From the NCBI GenBank assembly GCA_946630765.1, contig CAMOZF010000095.1, positions 1 to 7,037 on the forward strand: a DNA stretch of 7,037 bases, in the 5' to 3' direction. Origin of the DNA: an uncultured Lachnospiraceae bacterium (GTDB lineage Bacteria; Bacillota_A; Clostridia; Lachnospirales; Lachnospiraceae). Below are positions 5,931-7,037 of the stretch, piece by piece. Below the pieces are notes generated by a model, which was not told where the DNA came from, searched no databases, and saw only the letters and a list, made by a program, of their open reading frames with translations. A program made the translations under genes and the position numbers. Each line of letters opens with the position of its first letter. Within the stretch, counting starts at the first letter, position 1.

Positions 5931-7037
5931 TCAGTGCGCTTCCGTCTCCGCCTTCAGTAGCTTCTGCATGCTTTTCAGGCTCACGAAAAGCGTCGAGGAA
6001 TTATGAAGAAGTGCGGACACTGCCGGCGGCAGGATGCCGAGCACGCCAAGCGCGATCAGCGTGCCATTGAAGAGCATGATGAAGCGGTAGTTTCCCTGGA
6101 TTTTTTCCGTAAGCAGCATCGACAGCCGCCGAAGAAGCACGAGGCGCGTCAGGTCATCGGTCCGTATTGTAATATCCGATATTTCACGGGCAATCGCGGC
6201 GCCCGCCGCGACAGCGATCCCGACGTCCGCCTCCGACAGCGCCGGAGAATCGTTGATGCCGTCGCCGAGCATGATCACCTTTCGCCCGGCCTCATGCTCT
6301 CTGCGGATAAAGGCCGCCTTATCCTCCGGCAGCACCTCGGCATGGTATTCGTCCACCCCGACCTTTGCCGCAACGGCCTTCGCGGTGCGCGCACTGTCTC
6401 CGGTCATCATGACCGTCTTCGAGATTCCGAGCGCCTTCAGCGCCTGAATCACCGCCTTCGCATCCTCCCGGACCGGATCCTCGATCAGAATCACCGCGAT
6501 CAGGACGCCGTCCTCTGCAAAATACAGATGCGAATATTCTGGCGGAAGCGACTCGAAAAGCGCCTCCGCGCCTTCCGGAATCCGGCACTTCTCATCCTCG
6601 AAAATAAAGTGATAGCTTCCGATCGCAAGGGTCTTTCCGTCAATCGAGCTCTGGATGCCGTGCGCGACGACATAATTCACCTTGGCATGCTTTTCTTCAT
6701 GGTCGAGGCCCTTTTCCTTTGCGGCACGCACAACTGCGTTCGCGATGGAATGCGGGAAATGCTCCTCGAGACAGGCGGCAAGCCGCAGCGCCTCATCCGG
6801 GTCTGTATCGCCGAAGGGAACGACCTGATAAACGCGCGGCTCCGCATGCGTCAGCGTGCCCGTCTTATCAAAAACGACGGTGTCGGCCTCGGCCATTTTC
6901 TCAAGGAAACGGCCGCCCTTGACGGTCATTTTCAGATCAGAGCACTCCCGGATCGCGGAAAGAAACAGAAGCGGAATCGACAGCTTCAGCGCGCAGGAGA
7001 AATCCACCATCAGCACGGAGGCGGCCTTTGTGGCATT
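5931..7037 (-). CDS. P1B-type heavy-metal-translocating P-type ATPase, C-terminal part (5' end outside window)
   Basis: The last 368 residues of a membrane P-type ATPase; the frame is open to the window edge, so the N-terminal domain, first helices and actuator domain are missing. Numbering from the GTG codon at 7016: an ion-site helix with VDFSCALKLSIP (4-15); the phosphorylation motif DKTGTLT with catalytic Asp50; an HP-loop region EEHFPHSIA (84-92); MTGDS (204-208); the hinge GDGINDSPAL (251-260); and a final helix pair ending LLHNSSTLFVSLKSMQ. It would use ATP to move a metal ion across the membrane. The ion-site motif is F-S-C where Cu or Zn/Cd pumps have C-P-C, and the nucleotide-domain HP dipeptide reads H-S. 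I recall a P1B subgroup with similar (Y/F)SCALKLS motifs. The metal is therefore uncertain; Mn, Zn and others are possible. The catalytic core looks intact. It ends near the bidirectional terminator. Confidence 0.9.
   Translation of the reverse strand, partial: NATKAASVLMVDFSCALKLSIPLLFLSAIRECSDLKMTVKGGRFLEKMAEADTVVFDKTGTLTHAEPRVYQVVPFGDTDPDEALRLAACLEEHFPHSIANAVVRAAKEKGLDHEEKHAKVNYVVAHGIQSSIDGKTLAIGSYHFIFEDEKCRIPEGAEALFESLPPEYSHLYFAEDGVLIAVILIEDPVREDAKAVIQALKALGISKTVMMTGDSARTAKAVAAKVGVDEYHAEVLPEDKAAFIRREHEAGRKVIMLGDGINDSPALSEADVGIAVAAGAAIAREISDITIRTDDLTRLVLLRRLSMLLTEKIQGNYRFIMLFNGTLIALGVLGILPPAVSALLHNSSTLFVSLKSMQKLLKAETEAH

Noticed and set aside
7014..7016. GTG at 7016 as a start codon for the ATPase
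   Set aside because: The frame continues to the window edge with family-like residues (NATKAAS), and the product would lack the actuator domain and most membrane helices.
1..7037. CRISPR array, tRNA, insertion sequence, phage or toxin-antitoxin genes
   Set aside because: No regularly spaced repeats, cloverleaf-like sequence, transposase/integrase motif or toxin pair was seen on either strand.

Overview
The window looks like chromosomal DNA of an anaerobic Bacillota, most likely a Clostridia/Lachnospiraceae-type gut or rumen bacterium. The evidence is strong AGGAGG-type ribosome sites, sigma-A-like promoters, a Firmicute-style LexA box, a clostridial-type MATE transporter, a PHP-type histidinol phosphatase, and carbohydrate esterases typical of plant-fibre users. 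This placement is an inference from gene content and style. No tRNA, rRNA, CRISPR array, insertion sequence or integrase is visible, and no gene-free stretch exceeds about 150 bases.

Layout. (1) 1-372, +: the C-terminal two-thirds or so of an NAD(P)H-hydrate epimerase (NnrE/YjeF-N), running in from outside the window. (2) 386-703, +: a promoter followed immediately by a near-perfect LexA/SOS box, driving a 76-residue YolD-like protein of the kind normally paired with a Y-family DNA polymerase. No polymerase is present here. (3) 5040 down to 712, -: a five-gene, tightly spaced operon read from a perfect-consensus promoter. In order it encodes a small two-helix membrane protein, a cytosolic SGNH/GDSL hydrolase, a MATE efflux transporter, a PHP-family histidinol-phosphatase-like protein and a cytosolic CE15/glucuronoyl-esterase-like alpha/beta hydrolase. 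(4) 5045-5780, +: a divergently transcribed NUDIX hydrolase of the ADP-ribose-pyrophosphatase type. (5) 5844-5883: a strong bidirectional intrinsic terminator. (6) 5931-7037, -: the C-terminal half of a P1B-type metal-transporting ATPase with an unusual ion-site motif (FSC in place of CPC).

How the genes may work together. The operon joins two different esterases, a phosphoesterase and an exporter, none of them with a secretion signal. That suits intracellular removal of ester and phosphate groups from small imported molecules (for example acylated or uronic-ester sugars), with the MATE protein expelling by-products or toxic aglycones. This pathway is an inference and no member proves it. The epimerase and the NUDIX hydrolase are both nucleotide-repair or housekeeping enzymes. 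The YolD-like gene is part of the DNA-damage response.

The points most worth a second look are the SOS-controlled orphan YolD-like gene, the esterase/MATE/PHP operon, the promoter that rules out the apparent upstream start codon of the first operon gene, and the non-canonical metal-site and HP-motif residues of the P-type ATPase. I did not find convincing evidence of a wholly new defence or mobile system.
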